NCBI RefSeq assembly: GCF_000186865.1
Contig: NW_008705562.1
Span: 927,737 to 991,736, forward strand
Reading direction: 5' to 3'
Length of the DNA stretch: 64,000 nt
DNA from: Aureococcus anophagefferens
Lineage: Eukaryota; Sar; Pelagophyceae; Pelagomonadales; Pelagomonadaceae
Position numbers and translations under genes: made by a program. Under the pieces are notes generated by a model. That model searched no databases, was not told the DNA's origin, and was given only the letters and a program-made list of their open reading frames with translations. Below are positions 8,406 through 20,435 of the stretch, piece by piece (position 1 is the stretch's first letter; each line of letters opens with the position of its first letter).

Positions 8406-10733
8406 CTACTTGTTCTTCTTCTTCTTCGCGGGCGGCGGGAGGAGGACGCCGTAGTCGAGGGAGAGCACCGCGCGCTTCGGCGCGTCGACGTCGTTGTAGG
8501 ACGGGGGCTTGCGCGGGTCGCTGCTCTTGGGCGCGCCCGGCGGCGCCTTGGGCGGCCCCGCGGAGCGGTCGCGGCGCGGCTCGGGCCTGCGGTCGTCGCG
8601 GCGGTCGCGGGGCGAGAACGGCTTCCGCCGGTCGCCGTACGAGTCCGCGCGGCCGCGGCGGTCGTCGCGGCGGTCGTCGCGGCGGTCGCGGCGGTCGCGG
8701 TCGCGGCCCCGCTTCCGGTCGGCCTTGCCGCCGAGGAGCTCGAGGGGCTCGACCTCGGCGCCCGCGTCCGTGCGGATCGGCGGCAGCGGCTTCTGGCCGT
8801 CGAGCTCGTAGACGGCCCACATGAAGGGCCGCCGGGCCGCCGTGACGAACTGCTCGAGGTAGTCGCCGTGGCGGTTCGCGCCGTGCTTGCGCAGAAAGTC
8901 CTGGGACTTGAAGAGCTTGCGGCACCACTCGAAGCCGCAGCGCGCGCGGCCGTTGTCCTCGGCCGCGCCCGTCTCCGCGTAGAAGGCCTCCGTGGCCTTG
9001 TCCACGGCCGCGTTCTCCGCGGCGAAGAGCCGCGCGGCCGCGCCCCGCGGGTGGTAGGCCCGGCCGGGGCAGACGCCGGACCCGTCGTCCGCGCCGTCGT
9101 CGGCCGCCTCGCGGCGCGCGGCCGCGATGAGGCGGCACAGCGCGTCGTCCATGTCGGCGAGCACCTTGCCCCAGTCCTTGGCGCCGTCGGCCTCCTTGGG
9201 CGGGTCCGCCGCGCCGCCGTCGTCGGCCGCCGGTTCGTCCTTCGGCGGGTCCGCGGCCTTCGCGGCCTCGTCCGTCGGCTCGTCGCCGTCGTCGTCGGCG
9301 TCGTCGTCGTCGTCGCCGCGCAGGCGCTTCTTCCGCGACGAGCCGCCGTCGTCGTCTTCGCGGGGCGCCTTCGGCGCCGCGCGGCGCGCCTTGGCCTCGA
9401 GGCGCGCCGCGAGGTCCGCCGTCGCGGCCGCGAGTTTCTCGGCCTCCTCGTCCGGCGACCCCGGTGCGTCGGCGCGCGCGGGCCGCGTGAGCCAGGCGAC
9501 GTCGCGCGTCAGGAGGTCGATCTCGTCCTTGCAGCGCGTCGCGCCGTAGTAGAGCACGAGGTGCACGCGGCGGAGGTACGCGGCCGCGACGTCCAAGCAC
9601 GCGCCGTTGTCGGCCCGGAGCGCCGCGCCCAATGCAGTGTCGCCGGCGACGAGCGCCGCGAGGCGGTCGCCCCCGGGCACGTCCGCGGCGTCGTCGTAGG
9701 CCGCCGCGGCCGCGAGCGCCTGCGCGCAGTCGCGCGCGAGGCGGTCGCGCGAGCCCAGGGCCGCGCCCGCGCGGTCGTAGGGCCGCGGGCCCCGGCGGGG
9801 CCGCGCGCCGCGGCCGAACTCGTCGACGGCGCCCACGGACGCGGACAGCAGCGCGCGCTTGGCGCGCGCGCGGAACGAGTCGCGCTCGAGGAGCTCGCGG
9901 CCCAGCGCCTTGGCGAGGCGGCCCCGCGCCGCGTCGAGGGCGGCGCCGTCGTCGCCGTCGTCGGGCCCGGCGTCGCCGTCGTCGCGGCTCCGCCGGCGGT
10001 CGCCGCACGGGCGGCACGCCGTCGGGTCCCAGGGCGGCGGCGACGCCGCGAGCGCCGGCGGCACCGCGACGTCGAGGCGGCCGTCGCCGAGGGCTTTCTC
10101 CGCGTCGCGCGCGGCGTCCGCGTCGTCGAAGAGGAGCCAGGCGTCGACGTCGAAGCCGTCCTTGCGCCGGGGCGCGGCGTCGTCGAGGAGCACCCTCGGG
10201 GGCGCGACCGCGGGCGCGTCGTCGCGTTGGCCCCGCGCGTCCTCGACGGCCAGCGCGACGGCCGCGCCGAGCGCTTTGGCGCCCGCGACGGGCGGGCAGC
10301 CGGGCAGCAGCACGACGCGCGCCGCCGCGTGGCCGGGCACGCACTGGCGGCTCGCCTCGAACGCGACGGCCGCGTCCGCGCCCTCCGCGGGCGCCTCCGC
10401 CGCCGCGGGCTCCTCCGCCGGGTCGAGGGAGCAGCCCGCGACGAAGCCCTCGGCGTCGCCGATGTTCTCCCGGAACGCCGCGGCCTCGGCGGCCGCGCGC
10501 GCGCGCTGCGCCTCGCACCGCGCCTCGATGCGCGCGGGGTCGTAGCGCTCGCGGAACCACTCGAAGTCCGCGTTGCGCTCGAAGAAGCGGCGCACGAGCT
10601 CCTTGGCGAAGGTCCCGCGGTAGTCCTGGTAGCGCCGGCTGAAGGTCTGCGGGTCCGCGTCGTCGCGCTGCGTCGCGACGAACTCGCGGTAGGTCTTGAA
10701 CGGGCTCAGCGGGCGCGACTGCTCCTCGGGCAT
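8406..10733 (-). CDS. SRRT: ARS2/SERRATE-family zinc-finger protein
   Basis: Effector of the nuclear cap-binding complex in miRNA and RNA processing in other eukaryotes. The 775-residue protein has the N-terminal SERRATE/Ars2 helical region, with FAKELVRRFFERNADFEWF and ERYDP near residues 40-70, a central acidic low-complexity stretch rich in Asp, and the characteristic C2H2 finger CGFEWCRKLFKSQDFLRKH near residues 598-616. The C-terminus is an Arg/Asp-repeat (RDRRDDRRDDRR) tail ending in a Lys cluster (KKKKNK), typical of nuclear RNA-binding factors. ATG at 10733 (MPEEQSRPLSPFKTYREF) is preferred over the longer open frame, whose start lies inside the MITE at 10886. No intron. Confidence 0.85.
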   Translation of the reverse strand: MPEEQSRPLSPFKTYREFVATQRDDADPQTFSRRYQDYRGTFAKELVRRFFERNADFEWFRERYDPARIEARCEAQRARAAAEAAAFRENIGDAEGFVAGCSLDPAEEPAAAEAPAEGADAAVAFEASRQCVPGHAAARVVLLPGCPPVAGAKALGAAVALAVEDARGQRDDAPAVAPPRVLLDDAAPRRKDGFDVDAWLLFDDADAARDAEKALGDGRLDVAVPPALAASPPPWDPTACRPCGDRRRSRDDGDAGPDDGDDGAALDAARGRLAKALGRELLERDSFRARAKRALLSASVGAVDEFGRGARPRRGPRPYDRAGAALGSRDRLARDCAQALAAAAAYDDAADVPGGDRLAALVAGDTALGAALRADNGACLDVAAAYLRRVHLVLYYGATRCKDEIDLLTRDVAWLTRPARADAPGSPDEEAEKLAAATADLAARLEAKARRAAPKAPREDDDGGSSRKKRLRGDDDDDADDDGDEPTDEAAKAADPPKDEPAADDGGAADPPKEADGAKDWGKVLADMDDALCRLIAAARREAADDGADDGSGVCPGRAYHPRGAAARLFAAENAAVDKATEAFYAETGAAEDNGRARCGFEWCRKLFKSQDFLRKHGANRHGDYLEQFVTAARRPFMWAVYELDGQKPLPPIRTDAGAEVEPLELLGGKADRKRGRDRDRRDRRDDRRDDRRGRADSYGDRRKPFSPRDRRDDRRPEPRRDRSAGPPKAPPGAPKSSDPRKPPSYNDVDAPKRAVLSLDYGVLLPPPAKKKKNK

Positions 10734-10885
10734 GGTCGGCGAGGGACAGGCGAACCGCGGCGGAGGTGGGTTTGCGGCGCGGGACGACGCGGTCGACCTC
10801 GGCGGCGGCGCGCGTGACAACAGGCTCAGCGATCTCGCCTCGATGTCGATGGTCCGAGGAGTGCAAGGTCGCATCGCCGACGCCG

Positions 10886-11257
10886 CAGTGAAGTGATCAA
10901 CGTACATCTAGACACGCCCATAGGAAATTAATTAATAAAGATCAATCATCGAATTCCGGCCGGCGGAGCCAGAGTCATTAGTCCTCCATAGAGGCTGTGC
11001 GTCGACCGCGCGCGCGGGCGCGGTGTCGCGGAGGTCCGCGGGCTGAAATCACGGCCAAAATTGGTTAAATGGTCGTATCAAAGCAAGCTTGATGATACTC
11101 ACGCGTTGATTGCACGTTTGCGAAGACTTTTTGCGCGCGGTCGCTGGTTCGGGTCAAGAAATCGCAAGATTTAACTTCAACAAAAGTGCTGAAGTTCAAC
11201 AAAAATGTTGACTTTTAAATCCAGGCTATCAGAATCCGAGTTTTGATCACTTCACTG
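10886..11257 (+). mobile_element. hAT-like MITE, copy 1
   Basis: 372-bp non-autonomous element. Terminal inverted repeats CAGTGAAGTGATCAA and TTGATCACTTCACTG are perfect over 15 bp. Flanked by an exact 8-bp duplication CGACGCCG (10878-10885 and 11258-11265). AT-richer than its surroundings, with no coding capacity. An apparently identical copy lies inverted at 32826-33197. The CAGTG start and 8-bp duplication match the hAT superfamily. Confidence 0.93.
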
Positions 11258-11265
11258 CGACGCCG

Positions 11266-11526
11266 GCGCCGCGTCGCGTCGTCGCGTCGCCGCGCGGCCG
11301 TCCGGGCTGCCCGATCGCCCGGCCGGCTTTGCTCCGCGCCGCGGCCTAGGAAGACACCGGTGGCGTCGCCGCCGCCGACGGCGTCGCCGCCGGCGCGCTC
11401 CGACCGAACGCGCACCGGGGCTCCGCGACCCCGCTCGCGAGAAGGAAGGTGCTCACGCTTAGCGGCGGCGAGCGGAACCGCGGCGGTCGGCGAAGGGCGG
11501 GCCCCGGGGGCCCCGGCGCCCCCCCT
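11266..11526. other. Spacer between the MITE and the 3' end of RPS7
   Basis: About 260 bp of GC-rich DNA. Open frames on both strands are Arg/Ala/Ser-rich and look non-coding. Nothing else recognised. Confidence 0.4.
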
Positions 11527-12105
11527 CTAGAGGTCGGTGACGGGGAACTCGAAGATGACCTCCTTGTTCGTGAGCTTCTTGTACACGAAGGAGAACGTGT
11601 CGAGCTTGGTCTCGACGTTGACCTGGTCCTTGGGGTCGAGGAGCACCTTGAGGACCTTGGAGCCGTCGAGCTTGCAGCGCGTGCGCTTGCCGACGATCTC
11701 CGTCGGGTAGACGAGGTCGTCGAGGATGCAGTCCTGGACGCTCGTGAGCGTGCGCGACCGCGGCCGGGGGCCCTTGGACGACGAGCTCCGCGCGTAGTTT
11801 TTGCCGAGGATCGTGCGCTGCGCGACGATGATGACGTGGCGGCCCGAGAACTTCTTCTCGAGCTCGCGCACGAGGCGCGTCTGGATCTTGTGGTAGCTCT
11901 TGAGCAGGCCGAACGGCACGAAGACGATGATCGCCTTCTTGCCGCCGCCGACCTCGACCTCCTTGGCGCTGAGGAAGTAGAGCTCCTTGAGCTCCGCCTT
12001 GAGCTCCGTCGACGACTGCTCGAGGTTGTAGAGCTCGGCCGCGACCTGGCTCTCGATCTCGTCGGGCTCCTGGCCCTCGGGCTTCACGCACTTCTTGCTG
12101 GCCAT
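11527..12105 (-). CDS. RPS7: 40S ribosomal protein S7 (eS7)
   Basis: Small-subunit ribosomal protein of 192 residues, matching the ~194 usual for eukaryotic eS7. Diagnostic blocks are [56 protein letters not shown] and [16 protein letters not shown] near the C-terminus. Single uninterrupted exon from ATG 12105 to TAG at 11527. Codon use is strongly biased to C/G-ending codons, as expected of a highly expressed gene here. It is head-to-head with KRR1, another small-subunit factor, across about 525 bp, so the two could share a promoter region; that is inference. Confidence 0.96.
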   Translation of the reverse strand: MASKKCVKPEGQEPDEIESQVAAELYNLEQSSTELKAELKELYFLSAKEVEVGGGKKAIIVFVPFGLLKSYHKIQTRLVRELEKKFSGRHVIIVAQRTILGKNYARSSSSKGPRPRSRTLTSVQDCILDDLVYPTEIVGKRTRCKLDGSKVLKVLLDPKDQVNVETKLDTFSFVYKKLTNKEVIFEFPVTDL

Positions 12106-13982
<1,877 letters not shown>

Positions 13983-14044
13983 CTAATTTTGCGCCAAGCG
14001 AGTCGAGCGCGCGCGACGGCGCTGGCCTCGTCTTAGGCCTCGTC

Positions 14045-15754
14045 TTAGGAATCGTCGCCCCCCCCCGGCCCCCGGCTCGACTTCCGCCGGCTCGACTTCC
14101 GCTGCGGCGGAACCTCGGGCGCCGCGGCCTCGTTCGCCGCGGCCTCCTCGTCGGTCGGGTGGGGGAAGAAGTTGATCATCTGGTTGGCGGTCATGCCGTG
14201 GGCGAGGTTGGCGTTCAGGACGCTGCCCGCCGGGCGGGCCGGCCGCGGCCGGCGTCCTCGAGCCCGGGGCCGTTTGCAGCAGGGGTTGCGGCCGTCGCCC
14301 CCCGGGTCCGGGTCGCCGCCGCCGTCGTCGTCGTCGTCGCCCGGCGACGGGCCGCCGCCGTCGTCGTCCGGCGAGCCGCGCGCGTCGTCGCGGGGCGCGC
14401 CGCCGCCGGTGCTCGCGCCGCCGGTGTTCGCGCGGGGGCGGGCGGCGCCGTCGCGGGGCCCGCGGCGGCGGGGCCCGTCGCCCGCCGCGACGCAGACGCG
14501 CTTCGTCGGCGGGGAGCCGTCGGCGTCGGCGGCGACGGCCATCGCCGCGAGGCCGCCGAGCAGGCCGGCGAAGAAGGCCTTCGCCTCCGCGGACTCCGCG
14601 CCGCCCTTCTCCGGGATGGCGGGGACCGCCGGGGCGTCGGCGGCGTCGAGGAACTCGATGAGCTCGTCGACGTTGACCTGCGAGGGGTCGCAGTCGAAGA
14701 CTCCGCGGAGCCATTCCTCCGTCTTGTCGAAGAACGACGACCAGTTCCCGTACAGCGAATCGATCGTCCCCTTCAATTTCATGAAGGCCTTCGCGTACGG
14801 CGTCGTCGCCGGCTCAGCCGTCGGGTCCCTTCCATCGTCGTTCAGCCAGAAGACGTGCTTCAGGAGATCCGCGTCGCTGACGTCGTTCAGCGCCGCAAAC
14901 TCGCTGTCGTGGTAGCCCACGAGGAGCGGGTCCGAAAGGCTCCGACGGGCGCAGTGGACCTCGACGACGCACTTGTGCCCCGACGCGCTGACGATGGGGA
15001 TCGCGACGATGGCGTGGCCGCTCTTGCCGAAGCCGTCGTTGACCCAGACGCCCGTGAACGAGTCGGCGCTGCCCGCGCCCGCGAAGCTCCAGGAGGCGGC
15101 TTCGAGCCCGGCCTTTTGGTCGGAGAAGATGGACACGCGCGCCGTCACGCCCGCGCCGCCGAACTTCTCGAGCTCAGCGTCGTAGGCGTTCGCGACCGCC
15201 GAGCTGTCGGAAATACCTCCGCGGTGACTCAATGAGTTGTCGCCCACGAAAAAAGGCGCGCGTAGGCGGCAGGCCCGCGACGACGCGCGGCCTTTCAGCC
15301 GGTCCAGATCGCCGGCGGCCAGCGCGTCGTCGACCTTCGTCTGCAGGTGGTCCGCGAGCTGGACCCGCACGGCGAGCGCCGGCTCGATGAGGTCCTTGTG
15401 GATGGCGGCCGCCGACCCGCGGCGCAGCCACCACGGGCTGACCAGGTGCGCCCCGACGACGCGGACGGCGACGGGGCGGCCCTCGAGGGCGCGAATCCCC
15501 GCAAAGTTGCACGCACAGACCTTGTCGCGGCCGCTGCCGTCGAGCGAGACGTGTCGATCGCGGGCTTGGGAGAGCCGTTGGATGTGGCGCAGGAGCGCGT
15601 CGTGCCGACTCGCCACGACGCCGATTGTCCCGCGCAGCTTGTCGTCTTCATAGACCGACAGAGCCTCGGTCTCGCGGCGCTGCTGCATGTGTCTTTCATG
15701 TCGCTTCTCGTTTGATCGAACAGATGCTTCTTTTTGTGCTGTCGTCCGCATCAT
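14045..15754 (-). CDS. Hypothetical protein with low-complexity Asp/Gly/Pro C-terminus
   Basis: Unrecognised 569-residue protein. The first ~390 residues look globular, with segments such as VAVRVVGAHLVSPWWLRRG, HAIVAIPIVSASGHKCVVEV and LYGNWSSFFDKTEEWLRGVF; the last ~180 are Asp/Gly/Pro/Arg-rich and probably disordered, ending in a Lys/Arg/Ser cluster. The mixed charged N-terminus (MMRTTAQKEASVRSNEKRHE) argues against a signal peptide. ATG at 15754. Tail-to-tail with KRR1 (62 bp between stops). Trp-rich segments and lack of introners fit a real gene, but no family is assigned. Confidence 0.55.
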   Translation of the reverse strand: MMRTTAQKEASVRSNEKRHERHMQQRRETEALSVYEDDKLRGTIGVVASRHDALLRHIQRLSQARDRHVSLDGSGRDKVCACNFAGIRALEGRPVAVRVVGAHLVSPWWLRRGSAAAIHKDLIEPALAVRVQLADHLQTKVDDALAAGDLDRLKGRASSRACRLRAPFFVGDNSLSHRGGISDSSAVANAYDAELEKFGGAGVTARVSIFSDQKAGLEAASWSFAGAGSADSFTGVWVNDGFGKSGHAIVAIPIVSASGHKCVVEVHCARRSLSDPLLVGYHDSEFAALNDVSDADLLKHVFWLNDDGRDPTAEPATTPYAKAFMKLKGTIDSLYGNWSSFFDKTEEWLRGVFDCDPSQVNVDELIEFLDAADAPAVPAIPEKGGAESAEAKAFFAGLLGGLAAMAVAADADGSPPTKRVCVAAGDGPRRRGPRDGAARPRANTGGASTGGGAPRDDARGSPDDDGGGPSPGDDDDDGGGDPDPGGDGRNPCCKRPRARGRRPRPARPAGSVLNANLAHGMTANQMINFFPHPTDEEAAANEAAAPEVPPQRKSSRRKSSRGPGGGDDS

Positions 15755-16138
15755 GATGATCTTGAAAGCGTGCCGGCGGTCGTTGGGTGGTGCTGGGGCG
15801 GCGAGGCCGCGGGCGCCGCGAGGTTCGCTGCGAAGGTGCTACTGACGACGTGCGGCGCCGAGTGAGTCGACCGACAGATCGACTTCAACAGCGATGCACG
15901 GTGCAGGCTAGAGCCGAGGCTGCCTCGAATTCACGCACGCTCGACCTCGAGCGCGGCTGCCCGCCGCTCGGGCTGCGGTGCGCCGCGGGCTCCGACCAGG
16001 GCTCCCGCGTGTCGCGGTCGTTCTTGGGCGGCGCGCCGTAGCCCTCGAAGATCTCACGGATCTGGCGGAGCTCGTCGTTCCTGTTCGTGCCCGCGGCATC
16101 GCGCCAGCGCCGGACAGTCGACGAGCACCAAATGGCCA
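15755..16138. other. Divergent intergenic region
   Basis: About 380 bp between the gene ending (5') at 15754 and the repeat-protein gene to the right. Short open frames are present but none is convincing. The true start of the downstream gene may lie here (ATG at 16133, in another frame) with a short intron. Confidence 0.35.
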
Positions 16139-17334
16139 GTGCAACAGCTCCTCTGCAGGACAACACTGGGCCTGAGGTCCCGACGACAGTCCGGGCGCTA
16201 CGCGTTCTCCGCCGCGCACGAGGGCACGGGCATCTGCGAGCTGTCGCTGCCCGTCGACGTGCGCGACGCGTGCTGGAACACGGGCGCGGACGTGTTGACG
16301 TCCGTCTGCTGCGAGGGCACGACGCTGCTGGAGCTCGTCGAGGACGGCCACGTCAACGCCGCGGCGCTTTACGAGGCCGATGACGGCAGGTCGTTCCCCT
16401 ACGTGTCCTTCAGGGGCTGCCTGCGTCGCCGACGCCGACGGCTACCCCGGCGTGCGCGGTCCTGGAGAGCTACGGCGACTGGCGCGGCGGCGACGAGCAG
16501 GACGGCGACTCCACCTTCGGCGCCGCCTTCACCTACAGCGACCCGATCGGCGTCGTCGACCTGCTCTTCTCCGACGTGCTCTGGGACTGGTTCGACGGCC
16601 GAGTCGACGCGGTCGGCCTCTGCGCGCCCGAGGGCGAGAACGCCGACGCCTGGGGCTCCTTCGGCGGCCACCTCTGCAAGTGCGACCGCGTCCGCAAGGA
16701 GTGCGTGGACACGCCCTTGGCGGAGGAGAAGCCGAACGTCGGCGCGATCCTCGGGTCGAACTACTACTACGCCAAGGACTTCAGGCGCGACGGCAACGTC
16801 GACTTCTGGCGGGTCGAGGGCATCGACACGCCGTCGCCCGAGGTCCACGGGGGCACGCTCTTCGCCGTGTCGGAGGACCTCTACGCGGAGGCCGTCCTCG
16901 ACGTCGCGGCGCTCCCCGAGGCGGAGGGCAAGACGTGGATCGACGACGGCGTCGCCGAGGGTCGGTCCACGGCGAACATCCAGTGCCCGGACCCCTCGGA
17001 GGAGATGAGGTCCAACGACGGCCTGAACTGCCCCTACAGCGACGACCTCTTCGTGCCGACGGCCGCGCCGACGCTCGTGCCGACGCTCAACCCCATCCTG
17101 CTCTTCAACTGCACGGCCTACAACAAGCCCTTCCAGGTGCTCCAGGTCGACGACGACAGCGACATGTACAGCGTCGCCATGCTCGACCTCGACACGGGCG
17201 AGCACGAGGTGCTCTGGGACATCGACTGGTTCGACGGCCACGTCAACGCGGTGGGCATGTACCTCGGCGACCAGGACGCGGAGTTCCCGACCTACTACGC
17301 GTGGGTCTGCGGCTACCTCTGCGGCTTGACATGA
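16139..17334 (+). CDS. Repeat-containing, Cys-rich probable extracellular protein
   Basis: Unknown family. Repeats of about 70-80 residues share a G-x-V-x-A-x-G/A core: GHVNAAALYEADDG, FDGRVDAVGLCAPEGE and FDGHVNAVGMYLGDQD, with Cys residues near the repeat ends (GGHLCKC, CGYLCG). Two frames must be joined near 16400-16460: either a 63-bp intron from GTGTCC to CTGGAG, which keeps frame and gives SFPY-SYGDW, or a frameshift. The start codon is unresolved: the frame is open from 16139 without an ATG, and the nearest ATG (16133) is in another frame. Part of the gene is duplicated immediately downstream. The Cys content and repeat style suggest a secreted or surface protein; no signal peptide could be confirmed. 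Confidence 0.45.
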
Positions 17335-17720
17335 CGCGCAAGGAGCGCTTCGACGCGCTTCTGGCGGAGGGGGTCGTCGTCGCGTGCGTCGCCGACGACG
17401 ACGGCTACCCCGGCGTGCGCGGTCCTGGAGAGCTACGGCGACTGGCGCGGCGGCGACGAGCAGGACGGCGACTCCACCTTCGGCGCCGCCTTCACCTACA
17501 GCGACCCGATCGGCGTCGTCGACCCGCTCTTCTACGCGGTGCTCTGGGACTGGTTCGACGGTCGAGTCAACGCGGTCGGCCTCTGCGCGCCCGAGGACGA
17601 GGACGCCTACGCCTGGGGCTCCTTCGGCGGCCCTCTGCAAGTGCGACCGCGTCCGCACGACACGCTCTTGGAGGAAGAGGAGCCGATTGTTCGTCGCGAC
17701 CGCGTGGCCCTACTCCGTGC
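17335..17720 (+). pseudogene. Partial tandem duplicate of the preceding repeat-protein gene
   Basis: 17386-17674 repeats 16425-16716 at high identity (by eye about 94%), including the same apparent frame break before the LESYGDW segment. The copy keeps FDGRVNAVGLCAPEDED and AWGSFGG, then loses the CxC frame through a small deletion (GGPLQV instead of GGHLCKC). Downstream the frame runs into Asp/Gly/Ala repeats with no family character. Best read as a truncated copy or a broken extra repeat unit; a further exon of the upstream gene is the alternative. Confidence 0.5.
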
Positions 17721-17920
17721 TGGCTTCGCGGACGTCCGCGTCTCCAACGGCTCCGCGGACGCCCACGGCGCCGACGGCTTCGTCGACGGCCACGCCGACG
17801 GCCACACCGACGGACCCTCGAAGGGCGCCGGCGCTCTCGCCGACCGCCCCGCCATCACCTGTCCTGCCACGGACCACGACGTGGCGCTGGAGGCCCGCCC
17901 AAGCCCCCGGATCCCCGAAC
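17721..17920. other. Spacer downstream of the duplicate
   Basis: GC-rich 200-bp stretch between the partial duplicate and the 3' end of the minus-strand gene. Nothing supported. Confidence 0.3.
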
Positions 17921-19233
17921 TTAAGCCTGGAGCTCCGCGAGCTCGTGCGCGCGCTGGGCTTCGCGCCAGAGGTAGTTCTGCTGGTGGAGCTCGAGCGCGC
18001 CGATGACCTCGAGGAGCTTGTTGAGCGTCTTGCAGTGGGGGCCGCGGTTCGGCCGGGCGCGCGACTCCTCGGGCCGCGTGTCGAAGGACTCGCCGCCGTC
18101 GACGTTGTGCTCGAAGGCCGCGTAGAAGGGGGCGCCTTCGGGGGCGGGCTGCTTCTCGACGAGGTGCGCGAACGCGTCCGCGAGCACGCGGAGGAGCGGG
18201 TCCGCGCCGACGCTCCCGAAGCAGAAGCGGACCTTGAGCTTGTCGGCGAGGGCGCGGGGGATGTCGACGGCGCGGCTCTCGCCGTCGGTCTCGCCCCAGA
18301 ACCGACTCTCGCCGTGTTTGGGGCACAGCGCGAGCATGAACGAGAGCGCGGAGATGTCAATCTTGAGGTTCTCGAGGACCTTCTCGCGGTAGACGAGGGC
18401 GACGACGGGGGAGGCCGTCGGCGGCCAGGTGATGCAGGGGATGGCCGCGACGCGCGCGAGCAGGACGTCGTTGTCGAGCGTCCAGACCTGCGGACGACGC
18501 GTGAATCCGAGGCCGCGGCGTGCAAAGAACACGCGGGGAACGCGCGAGGTCCGCGTCGCCACGCGCCACGGCGGCGCCGCACTCCGCCTCCGCGGGCACG
18601 CGGTCTGCCCAGTGCACCCTTGGGCTATAGCCCCCGACATTTAGTTCCTCTAGGGCGCGCGCGACGCGCGAGTTCGATGTCCGCTGCGCCGCGCGAACTG
18701 CGATCCTTTTCCCCGCGTAGTCGAAAGAGTACGGTTCTTTCGATTCAAATACGCAAAATACATCAAACCCTCCTCGCAGCATCCCTGAAACAATCGAAAC
18801 GACGCGCTTGACCTGCATGGCCTGCGCGAGCGACGCGTCGAGTCGAACCGCGGCCCCGAACTCCGCGCGTCGGCGCGCGGCGCGTCGAGTCGAACCGCGG
18901 CCCCGAACTCCGCGCGCGCGCGCTCTCGAATCGGCGGCGGGCGAGGGACGGCGCGCCCCCGGGACGCGCGGAGGACGCGGGCGACGCGACGGGCTTGTAC
19001 TTGACGTCGTCGTCGTCGTCGTCGTCGTCCTTGGACAACTTTATCCACGATATGTCGAGCGCAATCACGGGGCGCCGTCGCCCTCCGTCGATGCAGACCG
19101 CCGCAAATAATGCCACAAAATCCTGATAGATTTTCACAAGGGCGAACCCCGAGGCGTCGACGAGCGACCCGATGAACCGCGCGATGTATGCGACACCCAT
19201 CTTTTCAGGCAGCTCGCTGAACTGCTGCGGCAT
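17921..19233 (-). CDS. Hypothetical protein, three proposed exons
   Basis: Unrecognised. Proposed exons 19233-18966, 18784-18618 and 18487-17921 total 334 codons in frame. The second junction is well supported: GYSPR joins VWTLDNDVLLARVAAIP across a GT-AG intron (18488-18617). The middle exon follows a good 3' site (TTGTTTCAG) and reads RGGFDVFCVFESKEPYSF. The first exon (MPQQFSELPEKMGVAYIARF, then an 8-Asp run) is less certain; its 5' site GTCCCG is weak and the intron (18785-18965) holds a direct tandem repeat. The last exon ends in a helical segment with Gln and Leu. No domain recognised. Head-to-head with the PfkB gene. Confidence 0.45.
18835..18916. repeat. Short direct tandem repeat inside a proposed intron
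   Basis: A ~35-bp unit beginning GCGTCGAGTCGAACCGCGG is present twice about 47 bp apart. It lies in the proposed first intron of the minus-strand gene. Confidence 0.7.
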
Positions 19234-19270
19234 CTGTGGCAAGATTACCGCAAGCTTACCGCAGGGGGCG

Positions 19271-20341
19271 ATGCGAGCTCTCGTGGCCGCGATCTTGTGC
19301 GCCATGGCCGCGGCCCTGAACCCGGGCGTCGTCCTCGGCCTCAACGGCGCCTTGCAGCGGCGCGTCGCGTTCGACGCGCCCTTGGCTGTGGGCGCTGTGA
19401 ACCGCGCGTCCGAGTCGAATAGCGGGGTGGGAGGCAAGGGCCAGGGCGCCTTTCTCGCAGCCAAAGCCAGCGGCGCGGCGGCGTCGCTCGCCATGTTCTA
19501 CGGCGGCGACACGGGCGACGCCATGGCGGCGGCGATCCGCGCGCAGTGCGACTCCGACGAGGCGCTCTGGGTGGCGACGGCGTCGGCGACGCGCGTCTGC
19601 ACGACGCTCGTCTCGCCCGGCGGCGACGCGACGGAGGTCGTCGAGCCCTCGGGCGCCGTCGCCGCGTCCGAGCTCGACGACCTGACGTCGCGGCTCGCGG
19701 CCCGCGCGCCGGCCGCGGGCGTCCTCGTCTCCGGGAGCGTGCCGCCGGGCGTCCCCGGGGAGACCTACTACGGGTCCTGCGTCGCCGCGGTCGCCGGCGC
19801 GGCGACCAAGGTCCTCGTCGACTCCGTCGTCGGGCTGGAGGGGACCCTGGACGCCGCCCGAGGCGCGGGCTGCGCCGTCGCGCTGAAGCTGAACGCGCGC
19901 GAGCTGCTGGCGCTCGCGGGCGACGCGCTCGCCGCGGGCGCCGCGGACGCCGTCGCGGACCCGGAGCGCGCCGCGCGGGCGGCGCGAAAACTCGCGGCGT
20001 CCCTGGACCCGGACCGCGCGTGCCTGCACGTCGTGCTCTGGACCGACGGGCCGCACCCGGCCGGCGCGTTCGAGCCGGCGTCGGGCGCGACGTTTTCGCT
20101 GACGTCGCCGCCGCTGCCGGGGCCCGTGCTGAGCCCCATCGGGGCCGGCGACACGGTCGCCGGCGCGACCTTCGCCGCCTGGCTCGGAAACGAGGCCGAC
20201 GGCGACGTCCCGGCCGCCGTGGCCGCCTTCGCCTTCGGCCTCTCGCGCGGCGCGGCGAGCTGCCTCACGCGCGAGAACGCCGCCTTCGACGCGGCGACCG
20301 CCGAGGCGCTCCTCGCCGGGACCGAAGTAACGCGCGCCTAG
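19271..20341 (+). CDS. PfkB-family carbohydrate kinase (1-phosphofructokinase-like)
   Basis: 356-residue ribokinase-superfamily sugar kinase. Features are an N-terminal GGKGQGAFLAAKASG (the GGKG substrate loop of phosphofructokinase-B/LacC type), SGSVPPGVP in the middle, and the catalytic PIGAGDTVAGATFAAWLG near residues 289-304 with the general-base Asp. The closest family style is 1-phosphofructokinase/tagatose-6-phosphate kinase, but the substrate cannot be fixed. The start MRALVAAILCAMAAALNPG looks like a signal or plastid-type leader; an upstream in-frame ATG at 19172 would extend it. Single exon. Ends about 95 bp before the 3' end of the AT-hook gene. Confidence 0.82.
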   Translation: MRALVAAILCAMAAALNPGVVLGLNGALQRRVAFDAPLAVGAVNRASESNSGVGGKGQGAFLAAKASGAAASLAMFYGGDTGDAMAAAIRAQCDSDEALWVATASATRVCTTLVSPGGDATEVVEPSGAVAASELDDLTSRLAARAPAAGVLVSGSVPPGVPGETYYGSCVAAVAGAATKVLVDSVVGLEGTLDAARGAGCAVALKLNARELLALAGDALAAGAADAVADPERAARAARKLAASLDPDRACLHVVLWTDGPHPAGAFEPASGATFSLTSPPLPGPVLSPIGAGDTVAGATFAAWLGNEADGDVPAAVAAFAFGLSRGAASCLTRENAAFDAATAEALLAGTEVTRA

Positions 20342-20435
20342 GGCAACGCGCGCCTAGGGCCCCGGGGGATGGGGCTCCTCGGCGCGCGCTCCCGACTCCT
20401 CCCGGACCGACGCGAAGAGGCGCGGCGAAAAACCC

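Noticed and set aside
8293..10866. Long antisense or alternate-frame open frames over ARS2 (also over 24968-26602, 39083-41382 and 22116-23966)
   Set aside because: Composition is typical GC-rich shadow (runs of Arg, Ala, Pro, Gly) with no family motif, while the opposite or neighbouring frame has a clear protein.
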